From Progne subis subis (Eukaryota > Chordata > Aves > Passeriformes > Hirundinidae), in assembly GCA_022316685.1 (NCBI GenBank), contig JAKJHU010000047.1, forward strand, positions 124,001 through 188,000: a stretch of DNA of 64,000 nucleotides, in the 5' to 3' direction. The translations under genes and the position numbers were made by a program. The notes below the pieces were generated by a model. The model did not search any database. It saw only the letters and a list, made by a program, of their open reading frames with translations, and was not told the DNA's origin. Below, one piece after another: positions 40,151 through 52,525 of this stretch (within the stretch, counting starts at the first letter, position 1; each line of letters starts with the position of its first letter).

Positions 40151-41474
40151 CTTCCCAAGGCATCCCAAGGCAGCATTGAGCTGCCCTACAGACTTAGGAA
40201 ATGCCTGCTGAGCCTACAAGGCACAATGATGTGCCCAGCAGCTCGCAGGACTCACAGCTGAGGAGTGCAGCCAAGCCAGGGAAAGCAAATCTGCCCATTC
40301 TGTACCCGCTGCCCATCACTGCCCTTGACTTCACAATCCTAAGGCTAAGCAGGGCCAGCTGCCTTTACTGGCAAGTTGCACCAGTTGCTGTCGTGAAAAA
40401 TACCGCTAAAAAAAACCCACAGGCATCTGCTTTTCTTACTTTTTTGTAAGAAAAGCCACTCCCTAGAGCGGCACAGAGGGCACACATCATCAGGGCATGC
40501 GCCCACCAGAGGCATCAGGTCTCCTCCTGATCTCACTCCCAAGGGAAAGGGAGGAAATCTCCCACGGCTGTCTGTGCAGCTGCAGGATCAAAGGTGATAA
40601 CAGAACCAGACACGGAGCCATCACTTGCTATCACGTTATCAGACAACCAGCACGAAAAGCCCTGGCTGTAACTCAGTGCCTATTTAAGCTCAGACAGGAC
40701 AATTACGGCAGAAAGAGTAAAGTATGTCGGCACACGGACAAAAAGCGTTGACTGACAATAAATCCGGCCAGAAAAATATGGCAAGAAATGGTATGAAAGT
40801 CAAATGAGTGTCAGGATGAGTCAAAAAGCTAAAGACAGATTTATTCCAAGCTCACTGCTTCTTTAGTGACTCACGAGGAGATTAAAGAACACAAATTGAG
40901 AATTCCATTAATTTAACGACAGTAAGATTTTATTTCCTTAAGTTTTCTATTTTCTGCAGAATTCGCATCTTGGGAAAACAAATTAAACTTATTTGTAATT
41001 AAGTTTTAAAACAATTAAAACATTTCCATGTTGAGTATTTTTTGGGTTAAAATCAATTTGTTATAAACTACTACAGATCCAATTATAAGAATTATCATCA
41101 TCAGATTTCGTCCACTGAGATAAGTAAAAAGAGTTCACACTTCAGAATTATTGCTTCAGGCAGCCTTAGAAAAATTACTCCCTTTTATATTCAATTCACA
41201 TATGTAGCAGTCATAGAATGTGAACAGAAATAGATGTCAAAAAGATTTTTTTTCCTGGAATAAATATATCAAGCTTCAGTTGTGACATACAATCCACAAA
41301 GAATGAGATCTGGAGCCAAACACTTACAAGATAATTAAATTTCTTGTAATTACCAAGGTAAGTATATTAAAAAAAAGGATTGGATGTAAGCCTAATCAGT
41401 GACACGCAGTGAAAATCTGAACAACAAACAGCTCACCTCACATGATTGGCTTTGAAAATTAACAGCAAGATTTC

Positions 41475-41886
41475 AGATAGGGCTATTTTGGTGGGGTTTG
41501 TTTTCCTGTCTGAATTTATCTGTGCCCTGGCTCCAGACAAGGGTTGATCTCTGCAGTAACCAGGAGGGGCATGGCCAGGATAGGAGGTTATCCTACACCA
41601 CCTCCCTCTGAGGTGAGGTTGTTGGGGTCGAGAGGGAGCAGCCAGGAATTGCTGTTCCCTGTGAATCCATCACCTCTTCCCTGTACCCTCTGTCATTAGT
41701 ATTGGTGCTGTTACTGTTTATTTTCTTATGTCCTTGCTGATTCCAGTAAACTGCTTCTTACCTCAACCCAAGATCTTTACCTATTTGTGCCTCCAATATT
41801 CCCCTCTCCATCCCACCCAGGGAAGTGAGAGATGTGGTTTCAGGGAGAGCACCACATCTGGGAATATCATTCCTAAGCCACAGAGA
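41475..41886 (+). mobile_element. LTR fragment, family B, copy 1 (ERVL-like)
   Basis: It aligns by eye with about 56760-57235. Shared blocks are CAGTAACCAGGAG/CAGTAGCCAGGAG, GCTGTTACTGTT, TTTTCTTAT and TTCCAGTAAA (41742-41750), followed by the same downstream order to a CCTAAGCCACA end. The 3' end of this type recalls ERVL-like LTRs common in songbirds. Both boundaries are approximate, and I found no target duplication. Confidence 0.65.
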
Positions 41887-42205
41887 GCTGGTATTGATCA
41901 GTCTCTTAGGACACAGTTTCAAACAGCAAAATACATCGTTCCTGATATTTACTAAAAACTTTTTAGTCAGCCTTCCCAAAGCTGTGGGGCCCAGTCCATC
42001 TTGTATGGCACGCTGTGACTGCCTGCTCTCAGCATTAATGAAGAGGCATTTGTTTTTGTACCCTTTGCTGTCAAGCTTGTCGTCTGTTTGTGAACAGGCA
42101 TCATGTCATTCACAGGCAGCTGATCAACTGCAAATTCCCACTCCAACAAAAGTTATAAAAATCTTTCCATTGACATTCAGTGGCCCACATCGCCCTACTG
42201 GTGAA

Positions 42206-42231
42206 CCCCCCCCCCCCCAAAAAAAAAAAAA
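42206..42231 (+). repeat. Poly-C run followed by poly-A run
   Basis: Thirteen C residues are followed directly by thirteen A residues. No element was recognised next to it. Confidence 0.95.
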
Positions 42232-42339
42232 TCACCAAAAAACCACCTAAACAAACCAACAAATAAAAAAATCAAACACTCTACTGAATGCAGAACGGTG
42301 CAGTTACCAAAAGCTCATACACACTTGCATCTTCTGGCC

Positions 42340-42396
42340 TTCCCAGCTCAAGCTGACCTCCAGAGGTCCCTTCCCAATCGAACTGTTCTGTGATTG
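42340..42396 (+). mobile_element. CR1 LINE 3' end remnant
   Basis: GACCTCCAGAGGTCCCTTCC followed by AACTGTTCTGTGATTG is the standard 3' end of bird CR1 elements, read in the plus direction. The terminal 8-base repeats typical of CR1 are reduced to one copy. The 5' extent is unclear. Confidence 0.75.
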
Positions 42397-44392
42397 TTAG
42401 AAATACCTGCGCACTCATTTTGTCATTGCAGATTCATCTAAAGAGTGTCTGTGGGCAGGATTCCAGCTGGGAATGGCTGTTCGTGAATAACATCTGTGCT
42501 TATGGTTTAAGAGGATGTGCATCATAAATATTTTTAGTCTGGATTAGTTTCAAAAAATTTAAAAAAAAGGTCTCAGCCTGATAAAGAAAATCTTTGATCT
42601 AGCTGGATCCATCAATAGTAGTAGTATTTTTTTTTCAGATGGAAAAACTATAAGAGTTAAAAGCCTCTTAAGTTTGGATCAGTACCTATGCAAAGAATAA
42701 GGAATCCATCTTCAAACAAAAATTGAAATGTGAAATTTCAATTTAGTCCTTTTGACATTACCCCACTTACAAAAATATCCTCCTTTACAGACACAAAGAT
42801 TTTAAAGTCATCTTTATCAACACTATTACATTGAGAATAGAAGTGTACCCTCCACTGTACTCCTTCATGGATTAGCAGCCTTTGACTTGATGTCAGCTTC
42901 TCATGTCTGGAAAATCAAGCCACATTAAATTTTGTATGGTCCTCCCCTGTGACAAAGTCCCTCCTTTATTCATGTAACAACTTGTCCACACAGGACAGAA
43001 AACAATGACACAGCCACAGTTTGAGCATTCCCAACTGAGGCAGCAGACAAGTAGGTCAGATTTAGGAGGTCATGCTGAAGACACGCTGAATGAACAGAGA
43101 CACACCACCACACAGAAACAGATGCAACACGCCCTTAAAAACTCACCCCAGGCCAGTGAGGTTTAATATCACGCTGAAGCACAGTTCTGGAAAGAACTTC
43201 AGTTTTTGTTGGGGTTTTTCTGAAGGCATGCATCAAACAGTTTTTGATAGTGTCACATCCACAGATGCCATTTTGAATATTTATCAATACTGTCAACTAA
43301 GATGCAAATACCAACTTCAATGTTACTGTAATTAACATTGCCATATCATTTTCCTTTTAACAATAAGCAAAATACAAAAGCTGTTTCCATTATTTTACTA
43401 ATTCCTAACGACAGATATTTGATGGTTGGTATTTGCTTTTAATTTTCATGAATGGATTATCATCCTCCTAATGACAACTATGACACTCTTATTTATAGCA
43501 CAGAGAAATTCCGCAGGCATAATTCAGACCAGCCTCCCTGGTTTCAATTTAACGTGAAAATACTCCTCATTTTACATGTGTACTTCCACTCTCAAACATT
43601 CTATGTCATATTATAAATAACAGGCATCTTAGTCTGCCTTCCAGGGCAATGACCTTGTATTTGTACATGCAGAGCGGAGCACCCCATACAGCTCAACAGC
43701 AGCAACGGCAAAGTAATTCTGCATAACAAGCTGTTTTCACAACATCTGCAACCAGTTATTGTCCATCTCCATCAGTGAACAAGAAAATGCTGCTCTGTAC
43801 ACCCAGCTCCGTGCTCAACAATAACCAGATCGCTGTCATCTTTTCCTAGGCTCACATTCACCAGCACTCCCTGAACGGATCTAACACAGCCCCCGTTCAC
43901 CTGTGCTCCTCAACGCTGACTGTCGTAGCCCCAATGCCATGAATTTGCCAAGAGAGAACTCGGTCCAGTCCAACACTCGGTAATTCACCCCAATCATAAC
44001 AAGAGCTGTATACAGTCTGAACAATACTAGAGGAAATACAGAATAACTCACACAATGTAACGGGAAGCTTTCTTCAAATTTTAGCAATTTGGCTGAAATA
44101 AGTAATTTGCTCAAGAGCAAGTTACTTTTTTTCTAAAGCTCATGAAACCAGAGATAAGAGAAAACACTCTTCCAAATCATTTTCCCAATATTTTTCTTAT
44201 CCTGCAAAGGTCATATTCCTGCCTTGTTTTCGTATTTGTGGCTCTCAGTGACTTCAAGGTCATCTTTTTCAAGACAACAGATGTCACATTTGCATGAAGG
44301 AAGCCTAAAGAAATGTACTAACTTCTCACTGTCATTTCTGAACACCACAGATACATTTAAAATCAGGAAAGGTTTATACAACTGAAACTTAC

Positions 44393-44466
44393 TCGACATT
44401 CCCTGCAGCTCTTGGTTAATACTCGTTGACCTTCTGCTAGCACTTTGCCTCCATAGATACACTTGG
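44393..44466 (-). CDS. NELL1: NELL1 internal exon: start of VWC module 2
   Basis: These 74 bases give two bases finishing the split codon and 24 codons reading KCIYGGKVLAEGQ and RVLTKSCRECR. This is the first part of the second VWC module, nearly the same as the human segment from memory. The acceptor is TTACAG and the donor GTAAGT. It ends in phase 0. Together with the exon at 38391-38292 it forms a 174-base block (58 codons) flanked by phase-1 junctions, so the whole VWC2 module is a symmetric unit. Confidence 0.94.
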
Positions 44467-47400
44467 CTGTAATTTGAGAGAAGGAGGAGGGAGATTAAAA
44501 ATTAATTAAATCAGTATTTAAGCAGCAAATAAATGTGCGATATAACACAGAAGTAAAACCAGTACTCACATACACTGAAAAAATATCAATACATTAAAAA
44601 TATGATGTATTTTGCTTTCATTGGGAGTCAGTATCACATATAATTACAAACAAAGTAACGAATGCTAAATTCATTTAAAGAGAAAGTAGCCTTTTTACCC
44701 AAACTAAAGAGGGGGAACAGGAGCACAAACGATATGTCCTGGACTAAATAACCTATCATTCAACAGAAAATATTTACACTACTGCCATGATGTAGAATAG
44801 CGACAGTACTTGTGTTCCTAGAGGTCCTCATGACTCCCTTCAAGAAGTGGAGACATTTATTAGCGTCCAGTTCACCACGAGAATAGTGTAAGCACAGATT
44901 TCAATTAAGCCTTCACATTTTTTGAGGGCACACAGGTGAACTCTTGAACTTGCTGGAGGATTGCACGAACAGATTAGGTGCAGTGAATGACTGCACTGAA
45001 TCAACAAACAGCAAAAAATCTAGTTTCAGGAAAATATTCTTCAAGCACACACTAAATGCAGATTTTTCCTAGGAAACTGAGAACTCCTACTACAAAATTC
45101 TTGTCTGAAGTTTTGATCCTTCTGCCAAAGATAAGTGGCTCCACAAATGAGCCATCACATCGGAACACAGTGATCCATTCCTCGTTCACTTCACAGCAAA
45201 GTCACCTGGCTTGGGACTGCTGCCACCAGGAAGAAGGCGATGTGCATCAGGACCACAGCAGCAAACAGCTTGGTCAATTATGACCAGAATTATCAGAGTC
45301 CCTGTGCAACAACTACGTGTCTGAATTCCAATTACAGAGAAGGACAGTAAATCCATCAATTAAAGGGAACAGCTGGGCTGTTACGATCTCACACAAATCA
45401 CTACGAAAGCGCCCTGCATCACAAACCAGATCAATGATAAAAAACGATAAAATAACTTTCTGCTGGGACATTTCAGCTCCTTCTCTGTACTTGGCCAGTA
45501 GAAGTCTGACCTGTGACCCTGAAAGGAAAGCTAAAAGGTGCCATTGAGCAGTGCTTTAAAGTTTTGCAGAGTCAAGCCACGTGCACAGTGCAAGTGTTCA
45601 GAGTAGCCAGCTCCCAAGAGACACACTATCTAGGACTGGTTTACTGAAATTTCCCTCCTGAGTGCCCAGGTAAGGAAAGCACTCACAGGTGCAAGCGTGT
45701 CCCCCTTACAGGTGATGCCAACAGTTCCACAGCAGCAACTGTCATAGCCAGATTGATCCCCAAATTTTAAGTAAAAGAGACTGCTAGATCAATCTTCATG
45801 AAACTTCAGACATAAATTTTCTTCTAATGACTCTGTGAAAATGCTCATTTCTTTAAAAAAAAAAAAATTTACAATTTTCAGGGTAACTCAGTTTTCATCA
45901 TCACTAAAGCATTTAAAAAAAGGGCTTCTTTCCTTTTGGTATCCTACTTTTCTTTGGTTTCAAAAGCTGCCCTAGTTTTCATGCCCGACTTGTGATCTCA
46001 CTTCTGAAGAGAACTTCAGATGAGGAAGCTTCATTTAAATTAGGAATCCCAGTAACTATTTTTAGGAGAATTTGAACTAGGGACTTTTCCTTTTTCTTTC
46101 TGTCTTCTCCTGACATGACCGCTTTTAACAAAAGAACGGGCACGCTGGAAAGCAAGTTAATGTACGATTCATAAAAACTGTATTTAAAACAAAATTATAG
46201 TCGTTTGCCAAATATTATTTGCAATGCTAACAGAAGGTGGCAGGGATCAAAACTGAACTGCCTAAACCCCTTAGCATATCAGACATTAGAGCATTGCTCA
46301 TTAACCCTTAGCTAGGATGGGAAAGTGTTCAATAACCCAGCCATTCAATAATCCCTGGAGACAGCAAATTACAACTGATGGTTCTATCAGAGCTAAATAG
46401 AAAAAGCACAGAGAAAGTAACACCTGCAGTGCAGCTCTTTGGAAAACCTCTGCAATTACTACCTAGAGGTGACTAACTGTGGTCCTAGCACATCATTTTG
46501 TCAAGGAGCTGGCATTTACAATCAATTTCAATCAAATTCCATATGTCTCTGCCCATTGACTGACGTGCTGAGTTCTTGTCAGAATAACGAGTCAAGTTTG
46601 TGCCAATCACTGACAGAAGGCAAGTCTGATTGTTCATCTTCCCATTACAAATAAGAGGAACAGTTTACTCATGAGGGTACACACACAATCTACAATTTCG
46701 TGCCTTGCAATTTCTTTGTGTCAGATTTTGACTCTCGTGCATATATCCGGTTTCATGAAAGAACTTCCTAGACCTTCAAAGTCACAAATAAAAATCTTAT
46801 GAGAAAAAAAACAAAAACAAAACAAAAAACCCACCACAGTGGCCACTTTACCACCCAAGTGCTCCATTCATGAGCATCTTTTAGTATGCAGAATATTCAC
46901 GCTGACATACAGCCGAGAGAAATGAGATTACATGAGAAACAAGAGCGAGTGCAAGATCACAGCTAAAAGATATTTGTGCACAGAACTAATGAATTCAATG
47001 ACTGAAGAAGGGTGACAGAATGCTAATAAAGTGTTATTATTTTCCTAACAAATCCTAAAATAATTCAACATCCCTGTCCTAATAGATTATCGAAAAGCTC
47101 ATGCATGATGTTTACTCATCTTCCAGAACAGATCAGGAGAAAGAGAATTTTTGCTTCTTTAGGTACATCTGGCATTAGCACACTAAAATTTTCATACATA
47201 AATTGTCTTTGTTCCTTGTACTACATTAAAGTAACAAAGATTGAATATTCCTTCCATGAACTTTACTTAACAGCTTTCATTCCCAGATAAAGGAACTGAA
47301 AGCTGACGATAACACCAATCACAAAATTTACTTAGCTTTTCTTTCTTCTCATTAATTTATTTTGAAATTAATTACAGCCAACTACAGCTCCACGCAGTGA

Positions 47401-47804
47401 TTTTAAGCCAGGGTCTGCTTGTCTGTCATGTTTATTTTAAAGAACAGCTTTTTAACTTGAAATAAAAGACTGGTGAAAAGACAAGAGCTTGGTTAGTTAC
47501 TCATCACAAAAGAAAGTTCAGACCATAGGCTTGACGCTCCTCAACATCAAGAGGAGATACAAACTGCAGCCAAGTCAGTCTTCCCAGCTCCCTACAGGAT
47601 GAATAATTCTACACTAACAGTAGGCAAAAATAATACCTCAGGAACTTGTCATGCTCATTTATTTTCTCCTTACATCACGTTTGCCGCTATGACTCACGCT
47701 ACCTGAATTACCAGGACCTCTGAACAGCGCTCCAAGAGGCGCCTGCGGGCGGGACAGGTCGGACTCGGCTGAAAGAGAAGGCGAGGCGTGTGTGCTGTAC
47801 TCAC
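44467..47804 (-). other. NELL1: NELL1 intron (3.3 kb)
   Basis: The stretch is AT-rich and I recognise no mobile element. Short A-rich runs occur at 45855-45868 and 46805-46830. It becomes GC-rich in the last 100 bases next to the 47805-47907 exon. Confidence 0.8.
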
Positions 47805-47907
47805 CCCTGCACACCTTGCAGCACTGAGTGTCCACGTGCACGGGGAGAGCGTCGGGAGGGCATTCCAGAGGAGGACAGGACATCCTGCGGCACTCCACAG
47901 CACCGCT
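47805..47907 (-). CDS. NELL1: NELL1 internal exon: second half of VWC module 1
   Basis: These 103 bases hold 34 codons plus one base: SGAVECRRMSCPPLECPP, then DALPVHVDTQCCKVCR. The C-x-x-x-x-C-P and CCxVC pattern is the classic C-terminal half of a VWC module, and the segment is diagnostic of NELL1. The acceptor is GCGCAG and the donor GTGAGT. The exon starts in phase 0 and ends in phase 1; the last G joins CC of the next exon to make Ala, where I recall Pro in human. It sits in a local GC-rich patch (about 47740-47930) unlike the AT-rich introns on either side. Confidence 0.95.
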
Positions 47908-48758
47908 CTGCGCAAACGGAGTTTAAGTCAAAGCTCAGCTACCGCCGCTGCAATCCGTGAGCGTTTTATGCAAAACGCTAAGAGCTACTTAAGTAAATGT
48001 AAATACCATTCTGGATTACAAACCCATCTTGCAGTCACAGATTTAATCCCACCCAGCTAAAAAATGAACCCAAGTGCAGCTGAAGGTGCGCTGCCGTCAT
48101 CATTTTGGTACATATTACTGGCTTTACTCCCCATCCCCGGAGCAAAATGCATTCACTGGAAAGCATAAGTCAAGAACATAAGCTTGAAGATACTTTCTGT
48201 ATGCTGTTCCAACCATCTCTGAGTTTTTTAACAATCAGGCTTCTATTTCCCTGAGCAAACAAAAACTCTCTCCAGATATTTATCAAATAATTTCAAAGAT
48301 ACAAGTTTTACATACTAATTCTCTTTCTGTCCCTTGTATTTTTCAGTCTGATAAATGCTGAAAACCAATCTGCAGGCTGTTACCATGCAAGATGCAACTA
48401 AGCATCTATGAATACTATTAAGATAATGCCTCCTTTTTGAAAAAGCTACTGCAGTGAGAACAATTCCAAACCAAGCACGGACAATGCCACCCCATCACCC
48501 CAAAACCACAAAGTCCTCACAGCTATAATTAGAACAAATAAGAAAGCATTGTCAAGGGAAAGCAGATTTTACGTATGAAGCTTACAAAACAAGCAATCTC
48601 AAAGTTTTATTTATTTTACCATTTTCCCCTCTATTGTCCATGCTGCCACTGGATGCATACTAAAAGCATAGTAATTCTCAGAGCGAACATTATGTATTCA
48701 AAGGCCATTTTCACATTTTCATTAGATCCTATCCTTGGAACTCTTCAGAAATTCTTAC
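47908..48758 (-). other. NELL1: NELL1 intron (851 bases)
   Basis: This is ordinary AT-rich intron sequence between the two exons that together encode the first VWC module. I see no repeat or RNA gene in it. Confidence 0.85.
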
Positions 48759-48893
48759 TTTGCAAGTGCAATTCCTGCAGTGATCATCTTCAACCCATGA
48801 GTCTTTGTCTCTGTAGATCAATCCATTTACTTGACAAGTCTTCTCACAGTGACAGTCTTCCAATTGACTCAGTCTTGTTTCGGCATAATTTAA
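48759..48893 (-). CDS. NELL1: NELL1 internal exon: coiled-coil end and first half of VWC module 1
   Basis: These 135 bases are exactly 45 codons with phase 0 at both ends. The translation runs LNYAETRLSQLEDC, HCEKTCQVNGLIYRDKD, then SWVEDDHCRNCTCK. The first part continues the coiled coil and the rest is the cysteine-rich start of a von Willebrand C module, with the usual W and CxCxC-like spacing. N-C-T is a potential N-glycosylation site. The acceptor is TTATAG and the donor GTAAGA. Being 0-0, this exon could be skipped without a frameshift, but that would break the VWC fold. Confidence 0.95.
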
Positions 48894-49194
48894 CTATAAA
48901 TGAAAGTAACTTGATGAGATTTCTGCAGTTCAAACACATGATTTAAGAAAGCAAAAACCAGCACACTTATTTTTAGCCAAACCAACTTTTACCACCACCT
49001 CTAAAACACTGAACCAGGAAATCAGCAGGGGTAGACAAACCCTGTTCCTGAGATTTTGCTGGAGTTGTTACATGGTCATCGCACAGTATGATCAATGGAG
49101 AAACCATGCTTCTGGAATAAACCCTGGGCTTGTGGCTAGCTCTGAGCACTCCTTGTTGTTACAACAGAAATACAAGCACAATACATAGCAGGAA

Positions 49195-49225
49195 AAACAA
49201 AACAAAACAAAAACAAACAAATAAA
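49195..49225 (+). repeat. (AAAAC)n-like simple repeat
   Basis: A short run of AAAC and AAAAC units. Confidence 0.85.
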
Positions 49226-51409
49226 ACAGACATCAAAATTTACATGGGAAATTTTGCGATTCATGAAAGTATTCCTGGCTGTATAAACCATGACATAAAT
49301 AAACCAGATTGCCTAGCCCATAAATGAACTCGAGCACTTGATTTTTCTTGATTTTAATCAGAGTCAAGCTTGAACCTTTTTGACTTGCAGCAAGGAAGTA
49401 CTTGTACTCAAGACTGAGTAGAAATTTCTGTGCTGGAAGTCTCCATGTACAACAAACACATCTGAATACAAAGCACACCCTAGTGGAGGCTCATAATGTA
49501 CCAAAAGAAGTTATATTCCACTCAAAAAAGTGCATGAGATGCCCAGACTGATTTCAGTAGCTTGTTCAAGCCACATGAATTATTTTAGCCGTTGCATTTA
49601 AAAGGAACTAAACGATACTCTCGCCCAGCAGTGGGGAATGCTGCAACGTAACACAATACTCTTCTCCTGCAGCAAATTAACATTTTAGCCAGATTCTAAC
49701 ACCCTGACATAAAGTGTGTCCCTATTTAAGGACACAAGATTACATCAATTGAACATATCTACTGGAAAGATTCAGGATTAATTCAAATTACGACAAGAAT
49801 AAAATGAGTTTTAAAAGCCAGCATTTATCAGTCTTTAAAAGCTATGTCTTCACAAAGCACAGGTAGCAAGAGGAGGTGAGGGTGGTTAGCTTGCTTCAAG
49901 TCACGATCAAACGCTCCTTCCACAGCACTCTGTGACAATCTGCCACAGCCAGTGCTCTGCTGGACCTCTCACAAAGGCCCCGTGTCCCACCCTGAGCCCC
50001 CCAGACTCAGCAGAGGTGCAGCCCAAGCAGGACGGAACCTCCTTTTCCTGCTTTCATCCTGCATGACTTGCACAGCTACTAAAATTATCAGAGCCCAAAA
50101 GCAGTAGCTGGATGTTTCCTCCCTAGGCAAGCCCCGCTCTGAGTTTCCATAATCGTAATTTATACAAACTGCACACACACACACTGACTGCAAACAACAC
50201 TTGCTCATCTATTCAACACCGTCATACGGCTGCAACCAAACACAGAGAGAGAGAAGCTGAAATCCTGGATACAGTGGAGCCTAAAGGCTACGGCTAGACA
50301 CCACCAAACCACTTTCTGCAAACATCTTCTCCCTTGGGGCAGCTCAGGAGGCAAGGGTGCTCGCTCCCGTACGTCAGAGCCGTCCTCTGACCGCCTGCCA
50401 GGATCCCTGCAGGCAGCTGCACAGCCCTTCAAAGCCTCCCCATGCAGCATCCCCACAAAACACACTTCTTTCTACATCAGTAATTCCTGGCTATTGTGGC
50501 CAGGACTTAAAGGGCAGTAAAACCTCAATGCTTCCCTCCAGATCCCCCATTTTTAACCTACGTTTGTCTACCAAGCTAATTTCCTTTCTTGCTCCGTGCA
50601 TTTTGCCTGGACAACAGGAAACAACTGCAACAAAACAGTCAGTGGACTGCTGTACCAGAAAAGGAATTTGCAATGAAGGATTATGCCAGCACCACTTTAT
50701 GAAAGTGCAGAGTCTCTGCAGTACAAATACTGTGTTATTTGCTTCCCCTCATAAAGTACTAGCAAGCAAAAATATAATTAACATCAGAGAAAGCAAGTTG
50801 CTCAGTACAGTGCATAATTGGAACTTGCTCACACCACCAGCAGGGCTCAAAATAATTGCCTCTCTTCCACAGAACAAGTAGAAAACTGAAATAAAAGCTT
50901 CCCATTTTGCATTTAGATCCAGCCTGTCCAAAGCATGTCAGCTGAGTAAGAGGATTGCCAGGATAACGCACACACTCTCCAAAAAACAGCTTCCCCTTTC
51001 CTACTGGGAAGGCAAAGAGCATTTGAAGACAGTGCATTAAAAAGCATAGTTTTTTTACACAAGCAGTACTGCTATGCAAATCCTATTTTGGAAATTCCTA
51101 CAGTCACTACACTGAGAGTAAGGGAACCTACAGGTTGGTTGCATCTGCCCTTAAATCTAAGTAATTAACATCTAAATGCTGTTTCAAAAGAGACAATTAG
51201 CTGCCCTCTACCACAAACCAGACGGTTAATCAACATTAACCTCAAAAAGTGTTCAGACTCTCCTTTAACACAGATCAGGGGTTTGGTCACCTCTAAAACA
51301 CAGTTTACTATCCCAAAACTTCAGCACAATCTTGCTGAAGGGCCTTGGCTTAACACCGAGGTTGCCTGTGCATTGTAGGAACAGAACCTATAGAAAATTT
51401 CCAAAAGTT

Positions 51410-51560
51410 CAAACAAACAAAAACAAAATCCCCCAACACTACAGATTCCCTTTCATCCTACTCATGATCCAAAGCTGAGAGAAAAAACCAAAACAAAGCA
51501 AACCAAAAAAGCCCCCACAAAAACAAACAAACAAAAACCTACCAAACAAACAAAACAAAA
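51410..51560 (+). repeat. A/C-rich simple sequence
   Basis: Imperfect CAAA and CAAAA units are interspersed with other bases. It lacks G for long stretches, so the transcribed strand is T/G-rich. Confidence 0.8.
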
Positions 51561-52128
51561 CACAGCATATCACCTGGAGTTGAATTAATTTTTACACTGC
51601 TAAAAGCCATTTTGATCCAAGGTGCTGTCAAGGTCAGCACAGTTAGCAGGTTCATAGGCATTTTCGGCTTGGGGCCTCATTTCAATTCCTGGGATGGAGA
51701 CTACACCAGTCCTGAAGATTTCACAGGACTTCCCACAAGGAAACATCCCTGCCTCTGACAGCACCACATGGTGAAGAAATTCTTGAGGGATTTCATCTTT
51801 TGTTTCTGCATTTATCCCTCAGCATGAAAAGGGAAATCAAGCTAAGGCTTCTTACACAAATATCAAACTCTGGGTATTTTGTCACAACCTCACAAAGAAT
51901 AAAGCAGACAACAGAAGCATTATTAAGGAACAACCATGGAGCTGTATCCATAAGACTACTGCAAGGCAGCAAGAAAAAAAAAAAAAAAACACAAAACTGG
52001 CTCTACTATGAAAATTCAGAATAATTTTCATGGTAGAAGGAATGGCATATAGAAATAAATACTTTCATCTTTGTCTTAGGGAAGGAAGGGAAGGAAATGG
52101 GCAACTAAAAAAAAGCTTAGGTACCTAC

Positions 52129-52211
52129 TTTTGCAGTCATTTTTGCCAGGAGTTCTTGCAAATCCATGATTCCTTGCACCAGACTTAAGAAATCACTGCA
52201 GGTTGGGCATG
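52129..52211 (-). CDS. NELL1: NELL1 internal exon: coiled-coil segment
   Basis: These 83 bases give two bases completing a Thr codon, then 27 codons reading CPTCSDFLSLVQGIMDLQ and ELLAKMTAK. The paired cysteines followed by a leucine-rich heptad-like stretch are the start of the NELL coiled coil, which drives oligomerisation (NELL1 is known to form homotrimers). A long pyrimidine tract precedes the acceptor TTGAG. The donor is GTAGGT, the least consensus of the eight. It ends in phase 0, matching the exon at 48893. The sequence is nearly the same as the human segment I remember, as expected for a structural core. Confidence 0.94.
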
Positions 52212-52452
52212 CTCAATAGAGAAAGATTAAAAAGAAACAGAAAAGAAGGAAAGATACAATAACCCATAAATAAACAACAATCTATCACACTAGATTGATC
52301 TGAACATAAAATGCAATCTGTTTATATGGAATTTGTGCCTTGTGGATGTCAGCACATGTGAAAATAACAAGCCTAAAGGTATTATTTTTAAAGCAAAGAA
52401 GCAATATGTATGAAAAATCTAAAATAGAGAGAATAAAAAGATCGCTACTTAC

Positions 52453-52525
52453 TGCGATTCAGATTGGGACACTGTGTTATATATCCGTTAGGTATAAAGA
52501 TGACTTTCACGTCTTGAATAACACC
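52453..52525 (-). CDS. NELL1: NELL1 internal exon: linker after the LamG domain
   Basis: These 73 bases encode 24 codons plus one base. The product reads GVIQDVKVIFIPNGY then ITQCPNLNR, matching the NELL1 segment that joins the LamG-like domain to the coiled coil. The acceptor is GCAAAG and the donor GTAAGT. The exon starts in phase 0 and ends in phase 1, so the last A joins CA of the next exon to give Thr. That makes N-R-T across the junction, an N-glycosylation sequon; the human protein has N-H-T at this place, so the sequon is kept although the middle residue differs. The next exon is only 241 bases away. Confidence 0.93.

Larger units (their letters stand above)
38392..44392 (-). other. 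NELL1: NELL1 intron (6.0 kb) with several repeat remnants
   Basis: It contains the second copy of a dispersed direct repeat (39410-39652), an LTR-like block (about 39730-40150), an LTR fragment (about 41475-41886), a CR1 3' end (about 42340-42396) and a C/A homopolymer pair at 42206-42231. AT-rich stretches at 40800-41400 and 42500-44390 show nothing I recognise. Confidence 0.85.
48894..52128 (-). other. NELL1: NELL1 intron without recognised genes
   Basis: This 3.2 kb intron contains A/C-rich simple sequence at 49195-49225 and 51410-51560 and a GC-richer patch at about 49900-50480. A 174-codon plus-strand frame (50357-50881) is the longest in the window. It shows no domain, low-complexity bias or known family resemblance, so I do not call it a gene. 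Confidence 0.8.

Noticed and set aside
50357..50881. 174-codon plus-strand open frame, the longest in the window
   Set aside because: No recognisable domain, no splice or promoter context, and antisense to a NELL1 intron. A frame of this length is not surprising in 64 kb read in six frames.
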